From Dactylosporangium sucinum (GTDB lineage Bacteria; Actinomycetota; Actinomycetes; Mycobacteriales; Micromonosporaceae), in assembly GCF_014647515.1 (NCBI RefSeq), contig NZ_BMPI01000014.1:62001-126000 (forward strand): a stretch of DNA of 64,000 bases, in the 5' to 3' direction. How positions within the stretch are numbered: position 1 is the first letter of the stretch; each line of letters opens with the position of its first letter. Positions 33,401 through 41,229 of the stretch are shown one piece after another. The notes below the pieces were generated by a model. That model did no database searches. It saw only the letters and a list, made by a program, of their open reading frames with translations, and was not told the origin of the DNA. The position numbers were made by a program, and so were the translations under genes.

Positions 33401-33637
33401 CCGGGCGGGGACCAGCTGATCGTCAACCGGCCGGACGGCACGCAGCTGCGCTGGCGGACCCAGGCCGCCGTTCGATCGGCGACGCGCGGGCGACAGCGCT
33501 CATACCTGGAGGCGGTCGACCTCGCCCGGCTCCTGCGCGACATCGCGCTGCTCGCCGCGGAGGCCGTGCTCGAGGCGCCCGGCCCGCCGGACGTCGAGCA
33601 CTACCCGGCCCGGCCGAACGGGGCCCGGCCGGGATGA
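30407..33637 (+). CDS. Caspase-like (C14) protein with helical repeats and PH-like C-terminus, copy A
   Basis: This is a 1,076-residue protein. Residues 1-230 are a caspase-like domain: LPDPRRSRAVLVGAGAYTEL, catalytic His86 in FYYAGHGVVD and Cys137 in VLLDCCYSG, followed by SIDASYVMTATAETRLALA and TPQARARNRGHTIAIARNRG. This resembles the actinobacterial caspases described as EACC1-associated. Residues about 260-930 are alpha-helical repeats (TPR/HEAT-like, with no single clean consensus). Residues about 955-1060 look like a PH-type barrel (HVVGAFWLDGPGLLAFTDRA). No signal or TM segment. GTG 30407 matches the start of the paralogue at 38051-41167. A proteolytic effector in conflict or cell death is inferred. 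Confidence 0.82.
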   Translation: MALPDPRRSRAVLVGAGAYTELEPLPAVPANLRDLQALLTDPLVWGLPPSHCRVVQDPRSTDAIRDALFEACRTATDALVFYYAGHGVVDPAGVDDLYLTTPRTTLDPMHAAVRYEDVRGLIAAARCPSKVVLLDCCYSGLALAGAMGDATRIADRVSIDASYVMTATAETRLALAPPGERYTAFTGELIDVLRNGLPNTAELLDMDGIYWQVLHNLTGKQRPTPQARARNRGHTIAIARNRGRLTADAAAPGAGPPVHEPPDPGRPPAEQLRMAPASLLALALEHPDEDAGPIVAAHATYRPTQEVAAMLGRLWPSALGALVAGAALRRPPAEVAGLLSDLDEIGAEDARGHLLGRAAARDASRVVALAVQLPAATRAVLLDAAAQACIGRPAAMIGLIAALQTSDLRPEVDDFIAGLVTAMPAPDAIALADALRDANHDEPAFALYAAAADALLDRPPAAVAEIAAGLRRTGRNEPADRLLERLAATCADAAAAGRVLDALWAEGLAGDAGRALSGLAARLPAAELLGLADHLRFTGRAADGLRLLHEAAGSADRLVEFAVHLHAAGRPIDGNHLLAGRIDGVSDRDLAGVVLAVARRVDEVAARRLLDRAGTFGPARLVALLEGLDRRDRRDGRDGRTDDPDPVGDRLLAHLERLAHDGLPLPVEAATLVALVRRRHAGLAERLLRAARPRWFADPGAAAQAFAVAGRQPEQVAPHAQLLIAFTAVSAAPTADELTNAFLSGGETGRETGGRSRGAAGRGAGGDAARAALVAELLTAGPAVAGNLLARLAGSTADGLVAAVFVAIPMLPTAGLLAFYQILDRGLPDRRAEYAELVAGRAAPAGLRAMLDAVRHDDAVLMVRSVLPAGHELPYDERSAARLVQVAAWLLRNVRHHRNVLPWLTGSPSTVAGVAAGLVLARSHRWHWESPDPPSGDEVRQRLRIAPDEHVVGAFWLDGPGLLAFTDRAVRHAWRHGRSEAQPTHLTYDEVARCSFDSPGGDQLIVNRPDGTQLRWRTQAAVRSATRGRQRSYLEAVDLARLLRDIALLAAEAVLEAPGPPDVEHYPARPNGARPG
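32295..32321 (+). repeat. 9-bp tandem repeat inside caspase gene A
   Basis: Three copies of GGCGAGAC(A/G) run in frame and add an RRDGRDG-type insertion in the helical-repeat region. The paralogous caspase gene lacks it, so it is a length-variable site. Confidence 0.7.
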
Positions 33638-33660
33638 CGCCGCCGGCCGGGCCGTTGTGC

Positions 33661-33831
33661 TCAGGACTTGCGGACCTCGACCTCGTCCAGCATGGACCAG
33701 GCACTGCCGCCGTTGACCGTGACGGGCTGGATGAACGAGCCGCTGATGCGGGGGTTGGTGGTGCAGGTCGCGGCGTGTGCGGGTTGCGGGACGGCGATCG
33801 CGGTGAGGGCCACCGTGGCGATCGCCGCGCC
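33661..33831 (-). pseudogene. Small secreted protein, 5' end lost at the IS junction
   Basis: The frame ends at 33661 and reads IATVALTAIAVPQPAHA, a signal-peptide core with an AHA cleavage site, then ATCTTNPRISGSFIQPVTVN and SAWSMLDEVEVRKS. It has no start codon: upstream of about 33831 the frame enters the IS-like sequence and meets a stop. The mature part resembles the end of a sugar-binding beta-sandwich (MLDEVEV), which is a weak similarity. The insertion therefore cut the gene within its signal peptide. Confidence 0.55.
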
Positions 33832-33867
33832 TGAGAGAGTGTTGTGTAACTGAGGAACGACGTACGG

Positions 33868-34640
33868 TTACGCCGCTGCTGTACGAATCCCGCGGTAGCG
33901 GGTCTGCTGGCCTGCCAGCCGGGCGGCCATCAGTCGGACCATCGCGATCTTGATGAAGTCCTCGGCGTGAGCGGTTGTCCGTTCGTAGTCGCGGCACAGT
34001 CTGCGGCAGCGGGTCAACCAGCCCAACGTGCGCTCGACGACCCACCGGCGGGGTAGCAGTTGGGAGCCTTTGGCGTCGTCGTTGCGTTTGACGACTTCCA
34101 GCCGGACGTCCAACTCCTGTTTGGCCCAGTCGATCAGGCTGGCGTCGACGCTGTTGGCGTACCCGCCGTCGAGCCAGATCAGCCCGATCGTGGGGTGGCA
34201 CTCGTCGATGGAGTGCAGTACCAGCCTGGCCCCGGCACGGTCTTGTATCGAGGCGGAGTGCACCACGCAGACCAGCAGCAGTCCGCACGTGTCTACCAGC
34301 AGATGTCGCTTGCGGCCGCGCGCTTTCTTGCCGGCGTCGAATCCGATCTGCGCGCCGCCGCACGCGGACTTGCCGACTGGGAGTCCAGCACCGCGGCGCT
34401 CGGCTGTGGGTCGCGGCCCTCGGCCTGGCGGACACGGTCGCGTAACGCGTCGTGGATGTCGTCCCACACCCTCTGCGCGCTCCAGTACCGAAACCACCGG
34501 TAGGTGGTATGCCATGGGGCCAAGTCGTGGGGCACGAGCCGCCAGGCACAGCCGGAGACCAGCACGTACAGGATCGTGTCGATGACCGCCGGTGGCTGTG
34601 TTTCAACGGCCGTCCGCCCTTGGCGGGGAGACCCTTTTCT
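33868..34640 (-). mobile_element. Decayed IS5-family transposase (DUF4096 + DDE)
   Basis: Pieces of one transposase lie in three frames. The N-terminal piece reads GLPAKGGRPLKHSHRR (about 34640-34580). A shift leads to VIDTILYVLVSGCAWRLVPH and WRFRYW-like residues down to SAAVLDSQS (to about 34390). A second shift leads to KSACGGAQIGFDAGKKARGR, HSASIQDRAGA, IWLDGGYANS (Asp of DDE) and RRWVVERTLGWL (Glu of DDE). Two frame changes and a missing amino-terminus argue for decay rather than a single programmed frameshift. I could not identify matching terminal repeats; GAGAGTGTTGTGTAACT at 33833 is a candidate left end. Confidence 0.75.
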
Positions 34641-34716
34641 AGCCCACTGACACGCCCTTTTCCCTTATTGCTTTGAGGTAGACAGGGCTTGCAGAACTGA
34701 CAGCCTCGGCGGTCAG

Positions 34717-35475
34717 TCAGTCGTGGGCGATGTAGAGGCGCTTGCCCGTTGGCACATAGCCAACCCGCTCGTAGACGCGCCAGGATTCCTTGCCGGAAGC
34801 CTCCAACCAGGCAAGGTCCACACCGGTTGTGAACAACTGCCCGGTGATCGCTGCGGTGAGCGCCCCAGCGACACCGCGCCGACGAAACGCCTTGCCGACC
34901 GCGATACCAGCCACCTCGCTGACCCCCGCACGTGGCGCAGTCGCCTGCCCAGTGGCGACGCAGACACCGTCGTTGCTGCGGACCAGCATCACCACCCCGC
35001 CGTTGTCTTGCATGCGCCGCACACGAGCGACGTCCGCCAGGGTCGCGACCGGGTCTGCGCCGAAGGCTTCATTCTGCACTGTCACGGCGCTGGCGCGTTG
35101 CTCGTCCGTTGCCGGTTCCGCGAATTCGAACCCATCAGGTGTGGCTGGTGCGGATAGCGAATCGGGGAAGCAGACCAGGTAGTCGTGTCGCGCCTCCACT
35201 GAGAAGCCGGCATCGATCAGTTGCTGTTCAAGGTCGGGCGCGCAGCTGGCGACGTACTCCAACCGGGGCACCCGGCCGATGTCCCGGAACGCCGCCACCA
35301 GTGCGGTCACGTCGGCCGTCGTGACGACAGCGTCGAGTTGCGGCGTCGCGTAGTTGATGAAGCGGCTATCGGTGGTCGGATCCCACCCGATGACAAACGG
35401 CCCGACCTCAATGGCCTTGGGCCGCAAGGACAGGTTAGCGATGACGGAGCGCTGGACGCGAACATCCATGATCAA
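34717..35475 (-). CDS. GNAT-family N-acetyltransferase
   Basis: This is a 252-residue protein. The C-terminal half is a GNAT domain with EVAGIAVGKAFRRRGVAGAL (motif A, acetyl-CoA pyrophosphate loop RRRGVAGA) and WLEASGKESWRVYERVGYVP (motif B). The N-terminal half (about 110 residues) resembles the FR47-like or degenerate GNAT half of two-domain members. The start may be MIMDV at 35475 or MDV two codons later. The codon use and GC content look lower than in the neighbours, suggesting recent transfer; the acceptor substrate is unknown. Confidence 0.85.
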   Translation of the reverse strand: MIMDVRVQRSVIANLSLRPKAIEVGPFVIGWDPTTDSRFINYATPQLDAVVTTADVTALVAAFRDIGRVPRLEYVASCAPDLEQQLIDAGFSVEARHDYLVCFPDSLSAPATPDGFEFAEPATDEQRASAVTVQNEAFGADPVATLADVARVRRMQDNGGVVMLVRSNDGVCVATGQATAPRAGVSEVAGIAVGKAFRRRGVAGALTAAITGQLFTTGVDLAWLEASGKESWRVYERVGYVPTGKRLYIAHD

Positions 35476-35824
35476 ATTGACCTCATGTCGTGTGAGAAGA
35501 CGTCTGCGGACTATGCAGGAACAAAGGCATGAGGCCGCCGCAGAACAACGAGGTACTCAGCGCGTACCGATCAGTCAATCGCGCTTCGTAGCACACGGGC
35601 GGCCACTCATGGTCGCCATGATCACAGGCGTCAGTCCTTCACACACGGTGCCCACGCCAAGCGCGAGGTTGCCGGTGAACGCTCTCAGTAAGTCCCTCAG
35701 GCTGTCAACCGTTCATACGCCCCCGAGCGCACGCCCGCCATATCTGTCGAAGCCTCATCAAGATCGCGATGATCCCGCCGATGACCCGTCTGGCATGTGC
35801 GTTGTGCCTCCGATCCGACGTGCG
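35476..35824. other. Gene-free stretch of lower GC
   Basis: About 350 bp between the GNAT start and the sugar kinase stop. Short overlapping frames exist, but none has a plausible start with recognisable content. The base composition is visibly less GC-rich than the flanks, consistent with the GNAT region being acquired DNA. I see no repeat, tRNA or clear promoter beyond that needed for the GNAT gene. Confidence 0.6.
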
Positions 35825-36730
35825 CTAGACAACTGCGAGCAGCGCGGCCCCGGCGAGCACGGCGGCGCTGCCGAGCGCCGCGGGCCGCAACGGCACCCGG
35901 TCGATCCCGGGCAACGCCGCCGCGCGCAGAGCGGCGTCAACGCCCGGGAGGAACCGGTCACCGAGACTGAGGACGCCGCCGCCGAGCACGACGACGTCGG
36001 GGTCGAGCAGGTTGGCCGCGGCCGCGATCCCGGCCCCGAGCACGGCGGCGCCGAGGTCGATCGCGGCGCGGGCGGCCGGGTCCGCCGACGCGGCGACCGC
36101 CTCCAGGGTGGGCACGACGGTGCGGCCGGCGCGGGCGGCGTAGTCGGCGGCGATGGCGGGCCCGGCCGCGTACGCCTCGACGTGGTCGAGCGCGCCGCAC
36201 CCGCAGCGCCGCCCGTCGGACCGGCCCGCGGGCAGGTGGCCGACGCTGCCGGCGAAGCCGTGCCGGCCGGCCACCACCGCACCCGCGACGACGATCGCGC
36301 CGCCGATGCCGGTGCCCGCGGCGACGACGAGCGCGTCGCGGGCACCGGCGGCGGCCCCGAGCCGGGCCTCGCCGGCCGCCATCGCGTGCACGTCGTTGTG
36401 CACGACGACGGGCAGGCCGAGCGCGGCCGCGAGGGCGGACCGTACGTCGGTCCCCCGCCACCCCGGCAGGGTGCCGGTGGCGTGGGTGACCACGCCCGCC
36501 GGGTCGACGGCGCCGGCGGTGCCGACGCCGCAGGCGACCGGTGACCCGCCGGCCTCCTGCCAGACCCGGCGGGCGAGGCCCGCGGCCGCGGCGAGCACCG
36601 CGGCCGGCCCCTCGGCGGCCGGCGTCGGCACGCGATGCACCGGGCCGGCCACCGTCGCGGCCGTCCCGTCGGCCGAGACGAGCGCGGCGGCGATCTTCGT
36701 GCCCCCGATGTCGACGCCGATCACGTCCAT
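35825..36730 (-). CDS. nanK: ROK-family sugar kinase, probable N-acetylmannosamine kinase
   Basis: This 301-residue enzyme has an N-terminal ATP-binding DVIGVDIGGTKIAAALV, the catalytic Asp region HNDVHAMAAGEARLG, the GTGIGGAIV phosphate motif and GFAGSVGHLP, whose His is a zinc ligand. The ROK zinc signature CxCGxxGCxE is altered to CGCGALDHVE: the third Cys is replaced by His and the preceding Gly by Asp. Its ATG overlaps the stop of nanE, so it likely phosphorylates N-acetylmannosamine before NanE epimerises the product. A general glucokinase is the alternative. Confidence 0.82.
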   Translation of the reverse strand: MDVIGVDIGGTKIAAALVSADGTAATVAGPVHRVPTPAAEGPAAVLAAAAGLARRVWQEAGGSPVACGVGTAGAVDPAGVVTHATGTLPGWRGTDVRSALAAALGLPVVVHNDVHAMAAGEARLGAAAGARDALVVAAGTGIGGAIVVAGAVVAGRHGFAGSVGHLPAGRSDGRRCGCGALDHVEAYAAGPAIAADYAARAGRTVVPTLEAVAASADPAARAAIDLGAAVLGAGIAAAANLLDPDVVVLGGGVLSLGDRFLPGVDAALRAAALPGIDRVPLRPAALGSAAVLAGAALLAVV

Positions 36731-37413
36731 CAGCGGCTCACCCGCAGCCCGGCCGGGGTCGCGGCGGCCAGGCCCCGGGTGAGCGCGACCGGGTCGGTGA
36801 CCGCGGTGCCGACGACGACCGCGTACGCCCCCGAGGCGAACGCGGTCCGCACGTGGTCCGGGGTGGCGAGCCGGCCCTCGGCGACCGTGCGGACGCCGGC
36901 CGCGGCGAGCGCCGCGACCAGGTCCAGGTCCGGCTCCGTCTGCTGTGGACTGTCCATCGTGTACCCCGAGAGCGTCGAGGCCACCAGCTCCGCCCCCGCC
37001 GACCAGGCCGCGGCGCCCTGCTCGAACGTGGCCACGTCGGCCATCACCGGCAGGCCCAGCTCGGCCTGGATCCGGGCGACGAACGCGGCCACCGGCAGCT
37101 CGGCCCGGCCGGTCGCCTCGACCGCGATCACGTCCGCCCCGGCGGTGGCGAGGGCCGCGGCCAGGTCCCAGCGCGGGGTGATGAGGTCGCGGTCGTCCGC
37201 CCGCACCTTGTGCAGGGCGATGACCGGCAGGCCGACGGCGGCCTTCACGGCGCGGACGTCGTCGGGGTCGTTCACCCGCACCGCGGCGGCGCCGCCGAGG
37301 GCGGCGCACTCGGCGAGCCGGGCGATGACCGACGGCTCCCGCAGCGGATGGCCGAGCGGGGCCTGGCAGGAGACCACCAGACCGCCGGCGATCGCGTCCA
37401 GCACCGGGGTCAC
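36730..37413 (-). CDS. nanE: N-acetylmannosamine-6-phosphate 2-epimerase
   Basis: This 227-residue (beta/alpha)8 barrel has the family blocks GGLVVSCQAPLGHPLREP, GGAAAVRVNDPDDVRAVKAA, VIALHKVRADD, ADVIAVEATGR, PVMADVATFEQG and STLSGYTMDS, and the phosphate-binding end VRTVAEGRLATPDHVR and GAYAVVVGTAVTDP. The catalytic Lys is in HKVR. It converts ManNAc-6-P to GlcNAc-6-P in sialic-acid or ManNAc use. GTG 37413 overlaps the stop of the truncated frame upstream, showing that an original upstream cistron was translationally coupled. Confidence 0.93.
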   Translation of the reverse strand: MTPVLDAIAGGLVVSCQAPLGHPLREPSVIARLAECAALGGAAAVRVNDPDDVRAVKAAVGLPVIALHKVRADDRDLITPRWDLAAALATAGADVIAVEATGRAELPVAAFVARIQAELGLPVMADVATFEQGAAAWSAGAELVASTLSGYTMDSPQQTEPDLDLVAALAAAGVRTVAEGRLATPDHVRTAFASGAYAVVVGTAVTDPVALTRGLAAATPAGLRVSR

Positions 37414-37523
37414 TGGGCGGTCCGGGTCGACACGTACTCGGTGTAGCGGTCGTAGAGGTTGCGGGCCGCCGGCCAGACCGAGTTGGGGCTGAGGAAGTGG
37501 GAGAACTCGAACGTGATGACCTT
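37410..37523 (-). pseudogene. C-terminal stub of the original first gene of the nan operon
   Basis: About 38 residues (LKVITFEFSHFLSPNSVW, then ARNLYDRYTEYVSTRTAQ) precede nanE in a GTGA overlap and read like a genuine protein terminus. Upstream of about 37523 the frame runs antisense to the GntR remnant and has no recognisable content. I do not recognise the parent protein; context suggests a ManNAc/sialic-acid transport or cleavage component. It has been cut by the same deletion that removed the GntR DNA-binding domain. Confidence 0.55.
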
Positions 37524-38096
37524 CAGGCCCTGGAGCGCCTGGAGAACGAGCGCCTGGTCTACCGCGTCCGCGGCGCCGGCACGTTCGTGGCCCGCCCGCC
37601 GATCACCAAGAGCATCGAGCTGACCAGCTTCAGCGACGACATGCGCCGCCGCGGCCTGCAGCCGGGCTCGCACCTGCGCACGGCGGAGTCACTCCCGGCC
37701 GGCGCCGCGGTCGGCTTCGCGCTGGGGCTGAGCCCGGCGCAGGAGGTGGTCCACCTGGAGCGGGTCCGGACGGCCGACGGCGTCCCGATGTGCGTCGAGC
37801 ACTCCTACCTGTCCGTCCCGGGCCTGCTGGACCAGCCACTGGACGGTTCCCTCTACGACCTGCTGCGCGACCGCTACCACATCCGCCTGGTCCGGGCGGA
37901 GCAGTCCATCCGCGCCACGGTCCTGGACCAGGAGACCGCGGCGCTGCTGGAGGTCCCGCCGTTCAGCCCGGCCCTGCTGGTCGAGCGCACGACCTACGAT
38001 CAGCGCGACCGCCCGGTGGAGCGGGCCATCTCCACGTACCGCGGCGACCGCTACGCCTTCGAGATCGAGGTCGTCCGCCCGTCCACCGAGGACTGA
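37524..38096 (+). pseudogene. GntR/HutC regulator missing its DNA-binding helix-turn-helix
   Basis: The frame begins QALERLENERLVYRVRGAGT, which is the last helix and wing of a GntR winged helix, and continues with an intact UTRA ligand domain (residues such as TSFSDDMRRRGLQPG, VHLERVRTADGVPM, YDLLRDRYHIRLVRAEQSIR and ISTYRGDRYAFEIEV). The first 45-50 residues containing the recognition helix are gone; the GTG at 37497 available in the junction adds only unrelated codons. It cannot bind DNA normally. Its 3' end overlaps that of caspase gene B by 46 bp. It was probably the divergent regulator of the nan genes. Confidence 0.78.
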
Positions 38097-41000
38097 TCCG
38101 GCTCGCCCGCCACGATCAGCTCGGCGACCTCCCCCAGCAACTCCTCGAGGTCGATCGGCACCCTGGCCGGCGAGGTCCCCAGCCGCCAGGCCAGCGCCCG
38201 GCCGTCCGCGAGCTCGCCGGTCAGGGTCACGCCGTCGGGCCGCTCGAAGGTACCGCCGGCGATCGCCGGGTAGCGCAGCTCGCCGACGGGCTCGTCGAGC
38301 CAGGCGTATCTGACCGCCTGATCGGTGAACGCGAGAAAGCCCCGGTCACCGAGCGGCCAGGCGCGCAGCACCGCCTCGCCGGGCGGGATCCCCAGCCGGG
38401 CCCGCACGGCGTCGGTCGCCGCCACGCCCGTCTCCGGCCGGCGGGCCAGGGCGACCTGGAAGGCGACGGCGGCGGCCGACGCCGGGCGGCCCACCAGCCA
38501 GGGCATCAGGTCGAGCAGGTCCGGCGCGGACTGCGCCGCCCAGGCTGCGACCCGCACCAGCCGTGCGGCGTGCGTCACGTCGCGGGGAATCCGGTCCGGC
38601 CCGTTCCCCCGGTCCAGCACGTGCCGGGCGATCGACCGGGCCGACCGCTCGCCGCCGGGCCGGCCGGCGAGCTCCGCCAGCAGCGGCGGGACGTCGGGCG
38701 GGCGGACACCGTGGGCCACGACGATGGCGAACTCGGGGCCCCGCCCGCCCCGCCACCGCAGCTCGACGATCTCGTACGCGGCGACGAGGCCCGGCGCCCG
38801 CAGCGACAGCGCGGACCGGACCAGCGGCGTCGCGAGGGCGTCGGCCGTCGGCGGGTCGAGCCGGTCCAGGAACTCCACGGCCACCACCGGTCCGGCCTCG
38901 ACCAGCCGCCGGGCCAGCACGCCGATCCGCCGCTCGTCGCCCGCCACGAACGCCTCCAGCAGGCGGTCCGGGGACGGCTCGGCCGCGACGGCCGCGAACG
39001 CGATGAGCAGCTGGGCGTTCGCCGCCGCGACCCCGGCCCGCTGGGCTCCCCCGGCCGCGAACGCCCGCCGGGCCGCCTCCGGATCGGCGAACCATTCCTC
39101 CCGGGCCCGGCGCAGCAGCCGCTCGACGCCGGCGCGGTCGCCGAGCCGCAGCAGCTCGACCAGCGCCGGGGCGGCGCCCGCGACGGTCACCCGGTCGACG
39201 ACGAGGCGGTCGAGGCGCTCCAGCAGCCCGTGCTGCTCCCCAGCGCGGGCGAGGCCGTGGAGCAGCCCGGCCAGGTGCGGGCCGTCCAGGCCGGGCGCGC
39301 GGTCGAGCAGGCGGCGGGCCGCGGTCTCGTTCACCTCGCGGGCCACGGCGAGGACGACGGTGGCGAGGTCGGGGGCCGGCAGGGTGTCGAACCGGCCGTC
39401 CAGGAGGCGGTTGCCGTCGATCGGGCGGCCCGCCGCGTGCAGGTGCGCCGCGAACCGGACCAGCCGCTCGCCCGACGTCGCGGCCTCCAGCAGCAGGCGC
39501 AGCCCGTCGGCCGGGCGGCCGGCGAAGCGCAGCTCGTCCGCCAGCCGCGGCAGCTCGTCCGCCGCGAGCCGCCCGGCGACATGCGTCAGCAGCCGGGCGG
39601 CCTGCGCGGTCAGGCCCTCCGCCCACAGCGCCAGCAGTACCGGATGAGCCCGATCGGCGTCCGAGGCCCGGTCCGCGAGCCGGTCCAGCAGCGCCCGGGC
39701 CGCGCCCGACCGGCCCGCGCGGAGCATCGCGGCGGCGATCCCGGCCACGGCCGGGGCGGGGCGCTCGACGAGCGCGTCTGCGGCGGCCGAGTAGAGCCGG
39801 AACGCGGCGTCGTCGTGGTTGGCGTCGCGCAGCGCGTCGGCGAGCGCGAGCACGTCGGCGGCGGGCATCACGCCGGCGAGGCCGGTGACGAACCCGTCGA
39901 CGGCGGGCGCCAGGTCGGAGGTCTGCAGCGCCGCGATGAACGCGATCAGCTCGGCCGGCCGGCCCGCGCGGGCCCGGGCCGCCGCGTCGAGCAGCCCGGC
40001 CCTGGCCGGGTCGTGCAGCAGCGTGGCCAGGGCCACGACCGAGGTGGCGTCGTTGCCGCCGGCGAGCGCGACCAGCCGCCCGGCGAAGCCCTCGACGCCG
40101 AGCTCCGCGAGGTCGGCGACCAGCTCGGCCACCTCGGCGGGCGTCCGCCGCGCCGCTGCCGCGAGCACCGCCTCGACGCCCGGGCCGTCACCGGGCCGGC
40201 CCTCGGAAGGCTGCATCAGCGCGAGCAGCGCGGCCACCTCCTGGACCTGGCGGTGGGCGGCGTGCGCGGCGAGCAGCCGGTTCGCCGTCTCCGCCCCGAC
40301 GTCCCGCAGCACCCGGCCGGTCGTCTCCAGGAGCCGGGCCGGGGCCATCCGCAGGGCCTCGTCGGCGGGGCGCGGCGGCACCGGCGGCGCCGGGACGGGC
40401 GCTTCGACGGCTGCCGGCGGCATCGTGCCGTCGGCGACGCGGCCGCGGTTGCGCGCGATGGCGATCGTGTGGCCGAGGTTGCGGGCCCGCGCCTGCGGCG
40501 TGGGACGCTGTTTGTCGGTGAGGTTGCGGACCAGCTGCCAGTAGATGCCGCCCATCTCCAGCAGCTCGGCCGCGTTGGGCAGGCCGTTGCGCAGCACGCC
40601 GACCAGCTCGCCGGTGAAGGCGGTGTACGGCTCGCCGGGCGGGGCGAGCGCCAGCCGGGTCTCCGCGGTGGCGGTCATGACGTAGCTCGCGTCGATGCTG
40701 ACCCGGTCGACGACCTGCGTCGCGTCGCCCATCGCACCGGCCAGGGCCAGACCGCTGTAGCAGCAGTCCAGCAGCACCACCTTCGCGCCGCACCGCGCCG
40801 ACGCGACCAGCCGGCGCACGTCGTCGTAGCGCACCGCCGCGTGCATCGGCTCCAGGCTGGTCCGCGGGGTGGTGAGGTAGAGGTCCAGCCCGTCCGGGTC
40901 CACCACGCCGTGGCCGGCGTAGTAGAACACCAGCGCGTCGGACGCGTCCCGGCCCGCCTCGTGCAGGGCGTCGCGGATCGCGTCCGTCGACGCCGGATCC

Positions 41001-41167
41001 TCGACCACGACGCAGTGCTCCGGCGGCAGTCCCCACACGGCAGGGTCGGTGAGCAGCTCATGCAGCGCCCGCAGGTTGGCCGGGACGGCCGGCAGCTGCT
41101 CCAGATGCTCGTACGCCGCCGCGCCGACCAGCACCGCCCGCGAGCGTTCGGGGTCGGGCAGCGTCAC
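38051..41167 (-). CDS. Caspase-like (C14) protein with helical repeats and PH-like C-terminus, copy B
   Basis: This 1,038-residue paralogue of the protein at 30407-33637 has the same start and order. The caspase domain (1-230) has LPDPERSRAVLVGAAAYEHL, His86 in FYYAGHGVVD and Cys136 in VLLDCCYSGL. The helical-repeat region shares blocks such as FIAALQTSDL, ALADALRDANHD, LHAAGRPIDGN and NAQLLIAF with copy A. The C-terminal PH-like part reads RAWPLGDRGFLAFTDQAVRY. Catalytic residues are intact, so both copies look active. GTG 41167 was chosen because V(A/T)LPDP is shared; both genes also share GTGCTTCAATGTCCCG-type upstream DNA. An atypical tRNA lies 62 bp upstream on the same strand. Confidence 0.83.
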   Translation of the reverse strand: MTLPDPERSRAVLVGAAAYEHLEQLPAVPANLRALHELLTDPAVWGLPPEHCVVVEDPASTDAIRDALHEAGRDASDALVFYYAGHGVVDPDGLDLYLTTPRTSLEPMHAAVRYDDVRRLVASARCGAKVVLLDCCYSGLALAGAMGDATQVVDRVSIDASYVMTATAETRLALAPPGEPYTAFTGELVGVLRNGLPNAAELLEMGGIYWQLVRNLTDKQRPTPQARARNLGHTIAIARNRGRVADGTMPPAAVEAPVPAPPVPPRPADEALRMAPARLLETTGRVLRDVGAETANRLLAAHAAHRQVQEVAALLALMQPSEGRPGDGPGVEAVLAAAARRTPAEVAELVADLAELGVEGFAGRLVALAGGNDATSVVALATLLHDPARAGLLDAAARARAGRPAELIAFIAALQTSDLAPAVDGFVTGLAGVMPAADVLALADALRDANHDDAAFRLYSAAADALVERPAPAVAGIAAAMLRAGRSGAARALLDRLADRASDADRAHPVLLALWAEGLTAQAARLLTHVAGRLAADELPRLADELRFAGRPADGLRLLLEAATSGERLVRFAAHLHAAGRPIDGNRLLDGRFDTLPAPDLATVVLAVAREVNETAARRLLDRAPGLDGPHLAGLLHGLARAGEQHGLLERLDRLVVDRVTVAGAAPALVELLRLGDRAGVERLLRRAREEWFADPEAARRAFAAGGAQRAGVAAANAQLLIAFAAVAAEPSPDRLLEAFVAGDERRIGVLARRLVEAGPVVAVEFLDRLDPPTADALATPLVRSALSLRAPGLVAAYEIVELRWRGGRGPEFAIVVAHGVRPPDVPPLLAELAGRPGGERSARSIARHVLDRGNGPDRIPRDVTHAARLVRVAAWAAQSAPDLLDLMPWLVGRPASAAAVAFQVALARRPETGVAATDAVRARLGIPPGEAVLRAWPLGDRGFLAFTDQAVRYAWLDEPVGELRYPAIAGGTFERPDGVTLTGELADGRALAWRLGTSPARVPIDLEELLGEVAELIVAGEPDQSSVDGRTTSISKA

Positions 41168-41229
41168 CGGGACATTGAAGCACCATTGAAGCACCCGGCG
41201 ATCCGGACCGGTGCAGCTTTCCGGACGAG

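Noticed and set aside
33868..34640. Functional IS with a single programmed frameshift
   Set aside because: Two separate frame changes are needed, there is no obvious slippery run at the DSQS junction, the N-terminus is incomplete and no matching terminal repeats were found.
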